Source of the DNA: Pseudomonas putida | Lineage (GTDB): Bacteria > Pseudomonadota > Gammaproteobacteria > Pseudomonadales > Pseudomonadaceae | DNA length: 64,000 bases | Assembly: GCF_028682395.1 (NCBI RefSeq) | Contig: NZ_JANHLC010000004.1 | Coordinates: forward strand, 434,001 to 498,000 | Direction: 5' to 3' | In this document: positions 56,291 to 63,523 of the stretch, in pieces | Layout: the number at the start of each line of letters is the position of its first letter | Numbering within the stretch: the first letter of the stretch is position 1 | Program-made: the position numbers and the translations under genes | The notes under the pieces: generated by a model | Told to the model about the DNA's origin: nothing | Database searches by the model: none | Seen by the model: the letters and a program-made list of their open reading frames with translations, nothing else

Positions 56291-57073
56291 TCAGAACGCC
56301 GGCAGTACCGCGCCGCTGTACTTCTTCTCGATAAAGGCTTTGACCTCGGGACTGGTCAGAGCCTTGGCCAGTTTCTGGATCGCCGCGCTGTCCTTGTTGT
56401 CCGGACGGGCCACCAGGAAGTTAACGTAAGGCGAATCGGCACCTTCGATGATCAAGGCATCCTTGGCCGGGTTCAGGCCGGCTTCCAGCGCATAGTTGGT
56501 GTTGATCATGTCCAGGTCGACCTGATCCAGCACGCGTGGCAGCAAGGCCGACTCCAGCTCCTTGAACTTCAGGTTTTTCGGGTTGGACTTGATGTCCTTG
56601 GGCGTAGCTAGAGCGTTCTTGGGATCCTTGAGTTCGATCAGCCCGGCCTTTTGCAGCAGCAGCAAGGCACGGCCGCTGTTGCTGCCCTCGTTGGGAATCG
56701 CCACGGTGGCGCCGTCCTTGAGTTCAGCCAGGCTTTTGACTTTCTTCGAGTAGCCGCCAAACGGCTCGACGTGTACGCCGATCACGGTCACCAGGTTCGT
56801 GCCCTTGCCTTCGTTGAAGTTCTTCAAGTACGGCAGGGTCTGGAAGTAGTTGGCATCCAGGCGCTTCTGGTCGACCTGGACATTGGGCTGGACGTAGTCG
56901 GTGAAGACCTTGATTTCCAGGTCCACGCCTTCCTTGGCCAAGGTCGGCTTGATCAGCTCGAGGATCTCGGCATGGGGAACCGGCGTCGCGGCTACTACCA
57001 GTTTATCGTTGGCCTGGGCCAGGCCGGCGGTCAGGGCTGCCGCCAGTGCGGTAAACAACAGAACCTTTTTCAT
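56291..57073 (-). CDS. metQ: Methionine-binding ABC transporter protein, MetQ/NlpA family
   Basis: A 260-residue periplasmic binding protein. It has a type I signal peptide (MKKVLLFTALAAALTAGLA, then QAND) rather than the lipobox of E. coli MetQ. The fold marks KLVVAATPVPHAEILELIKP and VFTDYVQPNVQVDQKRLDAN are characteristic, as is AIPNEGSNSGRALLLLQKAG. No metN or metI is next to it, so it must use a membrane complex from elsewhere. It follows the AAA+ gene in the same direction after 175 bases that carry a direct repeat, so it probably has its own promoter. Confidence 0.9.
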   Translation of the reverse strand: MKKVLLFTALAAALTAGLAQANDKLVVAATPVPHAEILELIKPTLAKEGVDLEIKVFTDYVQPNVQVDQKRLDANYFQTLPYLKNFNEGKGTNLVTVIGVHVEPFGGYSKKVKSLAELKDGATVAIPNEGSNSGRALLLLQKAGLIELKDPKNALATPKDIKSNPKNLKFKELESALLPRVLDQVDLDMINTNYALEAGLNPAKDALIIEGADSPYVNFLVARPDNKDSAAIQKLAKALTSPEVKAFIEKKYSGAVLPAF

Positions 57074-57168
57074 GCAGTGTCCTTATCGAAAATCACGGTC
57101 ATCAGCGACGACAGCTTCAAGTGGGGTGCCGATGACCTGATGTCAGCGGCGTGGGGCGGACAATAACG

Positions 57169-57201
57169 ATATTTTTTATTCCCGAACAATATCTTTTATT
57201 C
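57169..57201. promoter_or_regulatory. Direct repeat in the metQ promoter region
   Basis: ATATTTTTTATTC (57169-57181) and ATATCTTTTATTC (57189-57201) are 12/13 identical and spaced 20 bases apart, about two helix turns, on one face of the DNA. Likely regulator sites; they include a TATTC element as in the other leaders. Confidence 0.4.
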
Positions 57202-57248
57202 ACTTTGATATTCCATTTTGCTCATACAGCGCTGCACCCGCGCTGCAC

Positions 57249-58160
57249 CTACAAGGTCGCCAGCAGGCGCTTGAGGGCCGCGCGCTCTTCGGGCGAGCCC
57301 TGAGCAATCAGGCGTTCCACCCGGGCCAGGGCCGATACCTGTTCCGGTAGGTTCAGATGCTCGGGCAGGATCTCCTCGCCAGTACTGACCAGCAAGGCAA
57401 AGTGAATGACGTTTTCCAGCTCGCGGGTATTGCCCTGCCAGTCGTGGCGCTCCAGCACCCGCTGCGCGCTTTCACTGATCAGGGGCACCGCCAGGTTCAG
57501 GCGCTGGCTGTAGATCCCCAGGAAATACTCGGCCAGCGGCAGGATGTCGCCGACCCGCTCGCGCAAGGCCGGCAGGTCCAGCCGCCCTTCGCTGAGGTAG
57601 TGATAAAGACGTTCATGGAACTTGCCGGCGCTGACCGCCTGGGCCAGATCGATACTGGTCGCGGCCACCAGGCGCACATCGACCGGGCTAGGCTGCTGGG
57701 CCCCTACGCGGGTGACTTCGTGATTCTCCAGGGCGGCCAGCAATTTGATCTGGATCGGCAGGGGCAGATCGCCGATTTCATCCAGGTACAGGGTGCCGCC
57801 GTTGGCCGAGCCAAACCAGCCGGCGCGACTGCTCGCCGACCCGGCATGCGCCCCCGGGGCATGACCAAACAGCTCGGCATCGGCATAAGTCGGGCTGATC
57901 GCCCCGCAGTTGACCGAGACAAACAAGCCACCGCGATCACTGGCCCGGTGGATATGCCGGGCCAGCAGCTCCTTGCCGCTGCCGGTTTCACCACGAATCA
58001 ACACCGGCAGGGCCTTGGGCGCCAGGTGCTCGAGGTCTTCACGCAGTTGCCGCGAACGCGGGTCGACAAACACCAGCGCCTTGGCGCGAATGCTCAGCGG
58101 GCTTTTCTCCGCGTCGGGAAAGGTCAGCAGCGGCTGGCCGAAGGTTTCATGCAGGCTCAT
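57249..58160 (-). CDS. Degenerate sigma-54 activator-like AAA+ protein
   Basis: A 303-residue protein consisting almost only of the AAA+ domain of sigma-54 activators. Walker A is GETGSGKE (57-64), Walker B GGTLYLDEI (121-129), sensor I RLVAAT (163-168), and WQGNTRELENV near 241-251 is intact. But the sigma-54 contact loop GAFTGA reads GAHAGS (103-108), both arginine fingers of the FRxDLyyRL segment are lost (FHERLYHYL, 181-189), and the C-terminus lacks a Fis-type helix-turn-helix. So ATP may be bound, but normal activation of sigma-54 polymerase looks unlikely. It follows a hydrolase gene after a 62-base gap. Function unknown. Confidence 0.85.
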   Translation of the reverse strand: MSLHETFGQPLLTFPDAEKSPLSIRAKALVFVDPRSRQLREDLEHLAPKALPVLIRGETGSGKELLARHIHRASDRGGLFVSVNCGAISPTYADAELFGHAPGAHAGSASSRAGWFGSANGGTLYLDEIGDLPLPIQIKLLAALENHEVTRVGAQQPSPVDVRLVAATSIDLAQAVSAGKFHERLYHYLSEGRLDLPALRERVGDILPLAEYFLGIYSQRLNLAVPLISESAQRVLERHDWQGNTRELENVIHFALLVSTGEEILPEHLNLPEQVSALARVERLIAQGSPEERAALKRLLATL

Positions 58161-58177
58161 GGCAGACTCCCGCCGAG

Positions 58178-58195
58178 CCCCGTCCGCAGACGGGG
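58178..58195. other. Intercistronic hairpin between hydrolase and AAA+ genes
   Basis: CCCCGTC-CGCA-GACGGGG, a perfect 7-bp stem in the 62-base gap, just upstream of the AAA+ ribosome site. It has no T-tract; it may shield or stabilise the mRNA. Confidence 0.5.
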
Positions 58196-58222
58196 AGGCG
58201 TTGAACAGAAGGGAAAAGGTAA

Positions 58223-58804
58223 TCAGGCGCGAAGCAGGGAATGCTGTTCCATGCGGGTTTGCAGCCGGTACAGATAGGCGAACCCCTGCTCCCAGCGCTG
58301 GTGGCCGGACTTGACGTTGATATGCCCGGCACCACTGATAATCCCGGCTTCGGCACCCCAGTCACGGGCCAGCTCGAGGGCACGCGGGGCGCTGACGGCG
58401 GCATCGTTGTCGGAAGCAATGACCTGGCTGGGAAAGGGCAGCAAATGCCGCGGAATCGGGGCGAAATTGCGCAACGCCGGAGCGCATGCAGGGCGTTCGA
58501 CATCGGCCGGAGCCACCAACAGGGCGCCGCGAACCTGGCGCAGCAAATGCAGCGGCGCGCTCGCGGCCCAGTGGGCGACGGTGATGCAGCCCAGGCTGTG
58601 GGCAATCAGAATCACCGGCGTGCTGTCGGCGACGATCGCCTCGGCCAGTGCCGCCACCCAGTCTTCGCGGCGCGGGGTCAGCCAGTCGGCCTGCTCCACC
58701 CGCGCGCTGTTCGGCAGGCTGTTTTGCCAATGGCTTTGCCAGTGATCTTCGCTAGACCCTTGCCAGCCCGGCACAATCAGATAGCGAATCGACTCATTGC
58801 GCAT
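58223..58804 (-). CDS. RBBP9/YdeN-type serine hydrolase
   Basis: A 193-residue alpha/beta hydrolase of the small PF06821 type. The nucleophile elbow is LIAHSLGC (Ser near residue 70), the acid is probably in IASDNDAAV, and the histidine in GAGHINVKSG. An N-terminal IRYLIVPGWQGSSEDHW is a family mark. Substrate unknown. It is the first gene of a likely two-gene unit with the AAA+ protein and has an AT-rich leader with a TATTC dyad. Start ATG follows GCAGGAGGC. Confidence 0.87.
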   Translation of the reverse strand: MRNESIRYLIVPGWQGSSEDHWQSHWQNSLPNSARVEQADWLTPRREDWVAALAEAIVADSTPVILIAHSLGCITVAHWAASAPLHLLRQVRGALLVAPADVERPACAPALRNFAPIPRHLLPFPSQVIASDNDAAVSAPRALELARDWGAEAGIISGAGHINVKSGHQRWEQGFAYLYRLQTRMEQHSLLRA

Positions 58805-58858
58805 GGGGTGCGCCTCCTGCAGCGTGTGCGTTGAGGAGAAGTATAGGCAGGGGATATA

Positions 58859-58874
58859 TATTCGTTAAGGAATA
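58859..58874. promoter_or_regulatory. TATTC-N6-GAATA dyad upstream of the hydrolase gene
   Basis: TATTC-GTTAAG-GAATA, 55 bases before the hydrolase start, in an AT-rich leader. Spacer is one base shorter than in the ssuE copy, with which it shares TTAAGGAATAA. Confidence 0.45.
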
Positions 58875-58927
58875 AGAAGCTATTTATTAATCACTGTTAG
58901 CTATATAAGAAAAATAAACAAGAAGAC

Positions 58928-58963
58928 AAAAAAAAGGGCCGCACCCTGCCAAGGAGACGGCCC
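58928..58963 (-). terminator. Rho-independent terminator of tonB-exbB-exbD
   Basis: GGGCCG / CGGCCC with a 16-base loop; on the minus strand eight T residues follow. It lies 20 bases after the exbD stop. Confidence 0.85.
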
Positions 58964-58982
58964 GTAAAAAACGATAAAGGGC

Positions 58983-59384
58983 TCAACGTGCGGTAATCAC
59001 CGACAGTTTGGTAATCCCGGCCCGCTCGATGGACGCCATGGCTCGCGCCACTTCGCCGTAGTTCACACCATTGTCAGCCTGCAACTGCACACGCAGTTCA
59101 GGGTCCCTGGCCTTGGCCGACTGGAGATTGAATTCGAGCAGCCCGGGCTCGATTTCATCCTTGTTGATAAACACCTTGCCGCTGCCATCGATGCTGACCA
59201 CCAGCGGGTCCTTCTGCTCCACCGGTGCCACGGCCTCGGTCTTGGGCAGATTGATCGGAATGGCGTTGGTCAACAGAGGCGCCGTGACGATAAACACCAC
59301 CAGCAACACCAGCATCACGTCCACCAACGGGGTAACGTTGATCTCGCTCAGCACCTCGTCGCTGTCCTGGGTAGAGAAGGCCAT
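58983..59384 (-). CDS. exbD: TonB-system membrane protein ExbD
   Basis: A 133-residue inner-membrane protein with one helix (VDVMLVLLVVFIVTAPLL) and a periplasmic domain. The essential aspartate is in TPLVDVMLVLL near residue 21. With ExbB it makes the proton-driven motor that energises TonB. It begins one base after the exbB stop. Start MAFSTQDSDEVLSEI. Confidence 0.94.
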   Translation of the reverse strand: MAFSTQDSDEVLSEINVTPLVDVMLVLLVVFIVTAPLLTNAIPINLPKTEAVAPVEQKDPLVVSIDGSGKVFINKDEIEPGLLEFNLQSAKARDPELRVQLQADNGVNYGEVARAMASIERAGITKLSVITAR

Positions 59385-59385
59385 A

Positions 59386-60111
59386 TCAGGACGCCTCCTT
59401 CACTTTCTGCGCATTGCCCAGGGCCGCGGCTTTCTGGGCCGCTGGATGGACCAGCACGCGGAACGAACTCTTCTGCGCCAGGCTGTAGAAGTCGTGGGCA
59501 AAGTCATCGAGATCGGCTGCGGTCAGCTTCAGGCGACGCAGGAAATAGTTGTAAACCAGCACGGCCGGCACTGCGACGGCAATCCCCACGCCCGTCGCTA
59601 CCAGGGCCGCGCCAATCGGGCCAGCCACAGTTTCCAGGCTCGCCGAACCGGCTGCGCTGATGCCCTTCAACGCTTCCATGATCCCCCAAACCGTCCCGAA
59701 CAGGCCGATAAACGGCGAGGTGCTGCCAATACTGGCGACCACGGCCAGGCCGGTTTCCAGGGAACGTCGTTCGCGTACGATCTGCTGGCGCAGGGCACGC
59801 TCCAGACGGTCCTGATGGTTGATGGCCTGGCTCAGGTCCGCCGCAGGGGCCGTGTCGCCAACCTGGATCGCGGCATAACCGGCCTGGGCCACGCGGGCAG
59901 CGGCACCGGGGTAGGTCTCGCTCAGCTCAGCCGCCGAGTCGAGACTGGATGCGGCCCAGAAGTGTTGGTGAAACTTGCGGTCCTGGGCCCTGAGGCGGGC
60001 GAACTGCACACCCTTGAACAGGGCAAGGCCCCAGGTGGCGACCGAAAAGACCACCAGCAGCCAGATCACCGCGCTTTCGATGGATTCGAGTGGAGATGCC
60101 AGTAACGTCAT
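59386..60111 (-). CDS. exbB: TonB-system proton channel ExbB
   Basis: A 241-residue membrane protein with three helices: near residues 14-34 (AVIWLLVVFSVATWGLAL), then two after a long cytosolic loop. The family pattern LAVVASIGSTSPFIGLFGTV appears near residue 128, and GIAVAVPAVLVYNYF near residue 183. Pentameric channel of the ExbBD motor. Between tonB and exbD; starts 37 bases after the tonB stop. Confidence 0.94.
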   Translation of the reverse strand: MTLLASPLESIESAVIWLLVVFSVATWGLALFKGVQFARLRAQDRKFHQHFWAASSLDSAAELSETYPGAAARVAQAGYAAIQVGDTAPAADLSQAINHQDRLERALRQQIVRERRSLETGLAVVASIGSTSPFIGLFGTVWGIMEALKGISAAGSASLETVAGPIGAALVATGVGIAVAVPAVLVYNYFLRRLKLTAADLDDFAHDFYSLAQKSSFRVLVHPAAQKAAALGNAQKVKEAS

Positions 60112-60148
60112 GATGTATTCCCTCTGTGAAGTCGATCAGCGCGTCTGA

Positions 60149-60940
60149 TCAGTGAATCTTGAAGTCGATGGGCACACTGACCCAGCCGACCTGGGCCACA
60201 TCGCCCTGCTTGGCCGGGACAAAACTCCAGCGCTTGACCGCTGCCAGGGCGGCATCGTCGAGCTGCTGGCGCCCGCTGCTTTTCTGAATCTGAATCTCGC
60301 CCGGCTTGCCGCTGGCCAATACCTGAACCCGCAACAGCACCGTGCCTTCCCACCCCCGACGCTGGGCCAGCTCCGGGTACTGCGGCGCCGGGTTTTTCAG
60401 GTAGGCGGCATTGGCCGAAGCCGGTGTTACCGGGGCCGGAGCTGGAGCCGGCGGCGCAACAGGTGCTGGCGCAGCCACCGGCTGGGGCGGGGCCGGCGGT
60501 TGCTCGATCGGCTTGGGCACCGGTTTGGGCGTCGGTTTTGGCTTGGGCTTGGGCACCGGTTTGGGCGGTGGCGGCTTGACCGCCAATTCGTCCTCCACGG
60601 GTGGCGGCGGCTCCACGACCGGCTCAGGCACAGGTGGTGTTTCAGGCGGCGGTGGCGCCGGCTGGGAAAATTCGATGGTCATCGGCGGAATTTCCGGCGG
60701 CACGAGCGGCACCGGGGTGTCCTGACGATTGACCCAATAGATCACCGCACCGTGCAGTACCAGCGCCAGCAGCCCCAGCAACCAACCTTCACGGCGACTG
60801 AGAATACCCTTGGGGTTTCTCTGCAAACGCAGTTGGCCCAGCGGCGTGCGATACGGCCGGCCAAGGTCGACCAACTCGCCGCTCGGTGCCTGGCGCCATA
60901 GCACCTCATGGGCACTGGCAGCGGTCTGGACATTGCCCAT
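60149..60940 (-). CDS. tonB: TonB energy-transducing protein
   Basis: A 263-residue TonB with an inner-membrane helix near residues 51-70 (WLLGLLALVLHGAVIYWV), a Pro/Lys-rich periplasmic spacer (PVPKPKPKPTPKP) and a C-terminal TonB domain (QYPELAQRRGWEGTVLL, ending near KRWSFVP). An N-terminal cytosolic extension of about 50 residues precedes the helix, which is longer than in E. coli. Start MGNVQTAASAHEV; the upstream extension to 60979 is doubtful. It is first in tonB-exbB-exbD. No TonB-dependent receptor is adjacent; sulfur-regulated receptors are possible partners. Confidence 0.93.
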   Translation of the reverse strand: MGNVQTAASAHEVLWRQAPSGELVDLGRPYRTPLGQLRLQRNPKGILSRREGWLLGLLALVLHGAVIYWVNRQDTPVPLVPPEIPPMTIEFSQPAPPPPETPPVPEPVVEPPPPVEDELAVKPPPPKPVPKPKPKPTPKPVPKPIEQPPAPPQPVAAPAPVAPPAPAPAPVTPASANAAYLKNPAPQYPELAQRRGWEGTVLLRVQVLASGKPGEIQIQKSSGRQQLDDAALAAVKRWSFVPAKQGDVAQVGWVSVPIDFKIH

Positions 60941-61403
60941 TGATTCACTCCTGCGGTCTTCAACCAGAAACCGAGGCACCTTCGCGGCAACCTCGTGGGG
61001 TGAATCATCGACGGGAGGTTCTTATCTCTTAAAGTATTTTTTAAAGTTATTGATAGACCAAAATGACATATATAACCCCACAGAAAGCGGCCAGGCCCCG
61101 CCGTGCAAGGGCTGGCGCGGCACGCCTGAAAGCCCATGCCTTCCAGGCATTGAAAATATTGCCAAAAGGCATCGTTTTCTCCCTGTGCACGCTGGGTAGA
61201 AGCGTGTTTCTACCGCATTTTCCAGCGCTAAAACCCGGCGCCTACTGGACGGCGATAGCCCGGGGCAACATGGCTCTATTTATATTCTTTTTTGATCTAT
61301 CAATTTAAAATCATATTCATTGACGGAATATAAAGCTGTCTTTAAAACGTCAACGTTCTCCCCTACAGAGATCGGGTTCGCCTTCGATTCCCGGGACGTT
61401 TTT
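60941..61403. other. Divergent AT-rich region between tonB and LysR
   Basis: 463 bases. Two AT-rich zones flank a GC-richer centre: 61020-61080 facing tonB and 61265-61345 facing LysR. Both contain a related TCTATCAAT element in divergent orientation. A dyad ATGCCT-TCC-AGGCAT is at 61136-61150. A TATTC dyad lies at 61314-61330. No gene is supported. Confidence 0.65.
61314..61330. promoter_or_regulatory. TATTC-N7-GAATA dyad upstream of the LysR gene
   Basis: TATTC-ATTGACG-GAATA, perfect 5-bp arms with 7-base spacing identical to the ssuE copy, 73 bases before the LysR start. Fits a self-regulating LysR site (T-N11-A). Confidence 0.5.
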
Positions 61404-62321
61404 ATGGATCTTCGCCAACTGCGCTACCTGGTTGCCCTTAATGAACACCGCAGCTTCGTTCGCGGCGCCGAGGCCATGGGCATTACCCAGCCGGCCTTCA
61501 GCCGCAGCATCCAGGGCCTGGAACAGGAGCTGGGTTGCCTGCTGGTCGAGCGGGGGCACAAAGAGCTGCGCCCGACACCCCAGGGCCAGGTCGTGCTGCA
61601 ACATGCCCTGAGCCTGTTGCAGGGTGCAGCGCGCTTGAGCAGTGAGGTCGCGCGCATGGGGCAGCTCGACGCTGGCGAACTGCGCTTTGGCTGCCATCCG
61701 GCTGCGCTGGCGTTGGTGCCCGAAGCCGTGGCGGGGTTTATCCAGGCCTACCCCAACGTGCGCACCGGTTTTGAGGTGGACAATGACGAGCGACTGGGGC
61801 GACGCCTGATGCGCGAGGAGATCGAGTTCTTTGTCGGCGACCTGCGCCCTTTCGAAGCCGATCCCAACTTTCAGACGCTGGCACTGACACCTCGCCGAAG
61901 CGTGTTTTTCTGCCGGCCCGGGCATCCGTTACTGACCAAGGACAGCCTGTCCACCAACGATCTGTTTGCCTATCCGCTGGCCACCGCGCAGCTGGCACCG
62001 GGGACCCGCAAACGGCTGGCCAATCTGAGTGGACGTACCGATTTTGCACCGGCCATCGAGACCGAGTACTTCCCCGCGCTGGTGGACATCGTCCGGCGCA
62101 GCGACGCGATTGGCCTGGGCAGCGAAGTCGGCTTTCTTGAAGCCAGTGCCCAGGCGCCGCTGATGCGCCTGCAGTGGCGTAACCTGGCGACCAATATCGA
62201 TAGCCTGCACAGCCACTGCGCGATTGTCAGCCGGGCCGGCTTCCGCCTTTCGCCCGCGGCCCGGGCGATGGTGGATCGCCTGGTGGCGCTGGATCACCAA
62301 AGGCCCTCGGGCGCCTCATAG
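61404..62321 (+). CDS. LysR-family regulator
   Basis: A 305-residue regulator. The helix-turn-helix is MDLRQLRYLVALNEHRSF with ITQPAFSRSIQGLEQELG. Effector domain includes FGCHPAALALVPEAVAGF near residue 95 and the C-terminal AIGLGSEVGFLEASAQ. Start ATG at 61404, with the longer frame from 61320 rejected. It diverges from tonB-exbBD and carries a TATTC dyad in its own leader, so it could be the regulator reading these sites. Its target and effector are unknown. Confidence 0.9.
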   Translation: MDLRQLRYLVALNEHRSFVRGAEAMGITQPAFSRSIQGLEQELGCLLVERGHKELRPTPQGQVVLQHALSLLQGAARLSSEVARMGQLDAGELRFGCHPAALALVPEAVAGFIQAYPNVRTGFEVDNDERLGRRLMREEIEFFVGDLRPFEADPNFQTLALTPRRSVFFCRPGHPLLTKDSLSTNDLFAYPLATAQLAPGTRKRLANLSGRTDFAPAIETEYFPALVDIVRRSDAIGLGSEVGFLEASAQAPLMRLQWRNLATNIDSLHSHCAIVSRAGFRLSPAARAMVDRLVALDHQRPSGAS

Positions 62322-62349
62322 CAGCCGCCCGCCGGCGGCCTCGAGGGGG

Positions 62350-63423
62350 CTACGAACTAGACGCGTCCAGGGACGCATAGCCCGGCTGCGCTGCACGCGT
62401 AAAGCGATTGGCCCGGGTGAAGGTGCCCAGGTCATTGAAGCGCACCCCCATCTCGGCCATCACCTTATGCGCCACCGGAGCGGTCAGCTGACGCAGATAA
62501 AAGGGTTCCTTGACCACAAAATGATGGATGCCATGGGTGCTGCCAAAGTTGAAGCAGAACGCCTGCAAGGGCCACATCCACCAGGGGTTGAGCACCTGGG
62601 TCTGCTGAATCACGTTGCCGGCCTCGACATCGCCGTAGTAGTGCATGTTCGAGCTGACAAAGTGCAGGCAAAAAGTACGCAGCACATTGGGGCCGATAAT
62701 CACCACCACCGCGATATCAATCACCTGCATCACTGCCAGGGTCGTGGCCGACCACTCGATGGGCGCGCCCAGCAGCCCGGCGATGACATTGGCGCCGTGG
62801 AATCCGAGAAACACATACCACGCGCCCCAATGCAGCAATGCCAGGGGCGCATACACCAGCAACGTGCGCAAAATGATCTGCCCGCGGCGCCTCCAGGTCC
62901 TGGCCCGCAACACGCGAATCAGCGAGGACATCATGTTGTCCCCCACCATCAGCAATCGGGCGAAGCCCCAGGGCTCGCCATTGGTGATCGCCCGTTCCTC
63001 CAGATCGGCCTCGGTCCCGGAGACCTTGTGGTGGTTGAGGTGCAAATGGCGGCGAATCCACGGGTTGATGGTGCTCGGTCGCGCGAGCCAGACCAGTGCC
63101 AGCATCAGGTTGTGGGGCACGCGCTGTTTGCGAAAGTACATGCTGTGGATCAGGTCGTGTTCCAGCTCATGGGTCAGCGACGCGAAGAACGCATTGAGCA
63201 GCAGGCAGGCCCACCAGGCCAGGTGACCGCTGATATACAGCGCCGCCGAGCCGACCATCGCCGTCAATGCCAGGGCCAGGATTCCAGCTCCCAGGGCATC
63301 CTGATGCTGGAGCCAGGGGTAGCGTTGGCGCAGCTCCATGCCCCTGGCCATCACCACTTCACGAATATGCGCAGCACGCTGTTGCGGGCTCAGGTGTTCG
63401 GGACTTGCGCAAATACCCTGCAT
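62350..63423 (-). CDS. Membrane fatty-acid desaturase
   Basis: A 357-residue di-iron desaturase. All three histidine boxes are visible: HELEHD (85-90), HLHLNHH (126-132) and HGIHH near residue 300. Hydrophobic helices lie near residues 45-80 and 185-245. Related to alkane/fatty-acid hydroxylase-type desaturases; the acyl substrate and double-bond position are unknown. It is divergent from an AraC-type regulator at 63524, suggesting specific control of membrane-lipid unsaturation. Confidence 0.88.
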   Translation of the reverse strand: MQGICASPEHLSPQQRAAHIREVVMARGMELRQRYPWLQHQDALGAGILALALTAMVGSAALYISGHLAWWACLLLNAFFASLTHELEHDLIHSMYFRKQRVPHNLMLALVWLARPSTINPWIRRHLHLNHHKVSGTEADLEERAITNGEPWGFARLLMVGDNMMSSLIRVLRARTWRRRGQIILRTLLVYAPLALLHWGAWYVFLGFHGANVIAGLLGAPIEWSATTLAVMQVIDIAVVVIIGPNVLRTFCLHFVSSNMHYYGDVEAGNVIQQTQVLNPWWMWPLQAFCFNFGSTHGIHHFVVKEPFYLRQLTAPVAHKVMAEMGVRFNDLGTFTRANRFTRAAQPGYASLDASSS

Positions 63424-63523
63424 GCTTCCATCCTCTGGTTATTGATGTTCGCATCCTGCCCCACACGCCTGGCCGGGGGCGTAGCCGCGAACGCCAACCT
63501 GTTGACCGGATGCGCCAATCGCC

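Noticed and set aside
59071-60105. 344-codon frame antisense to exbD and exbB
   Set aside because: Lies wholly opposite two certain genes and has no domain features.
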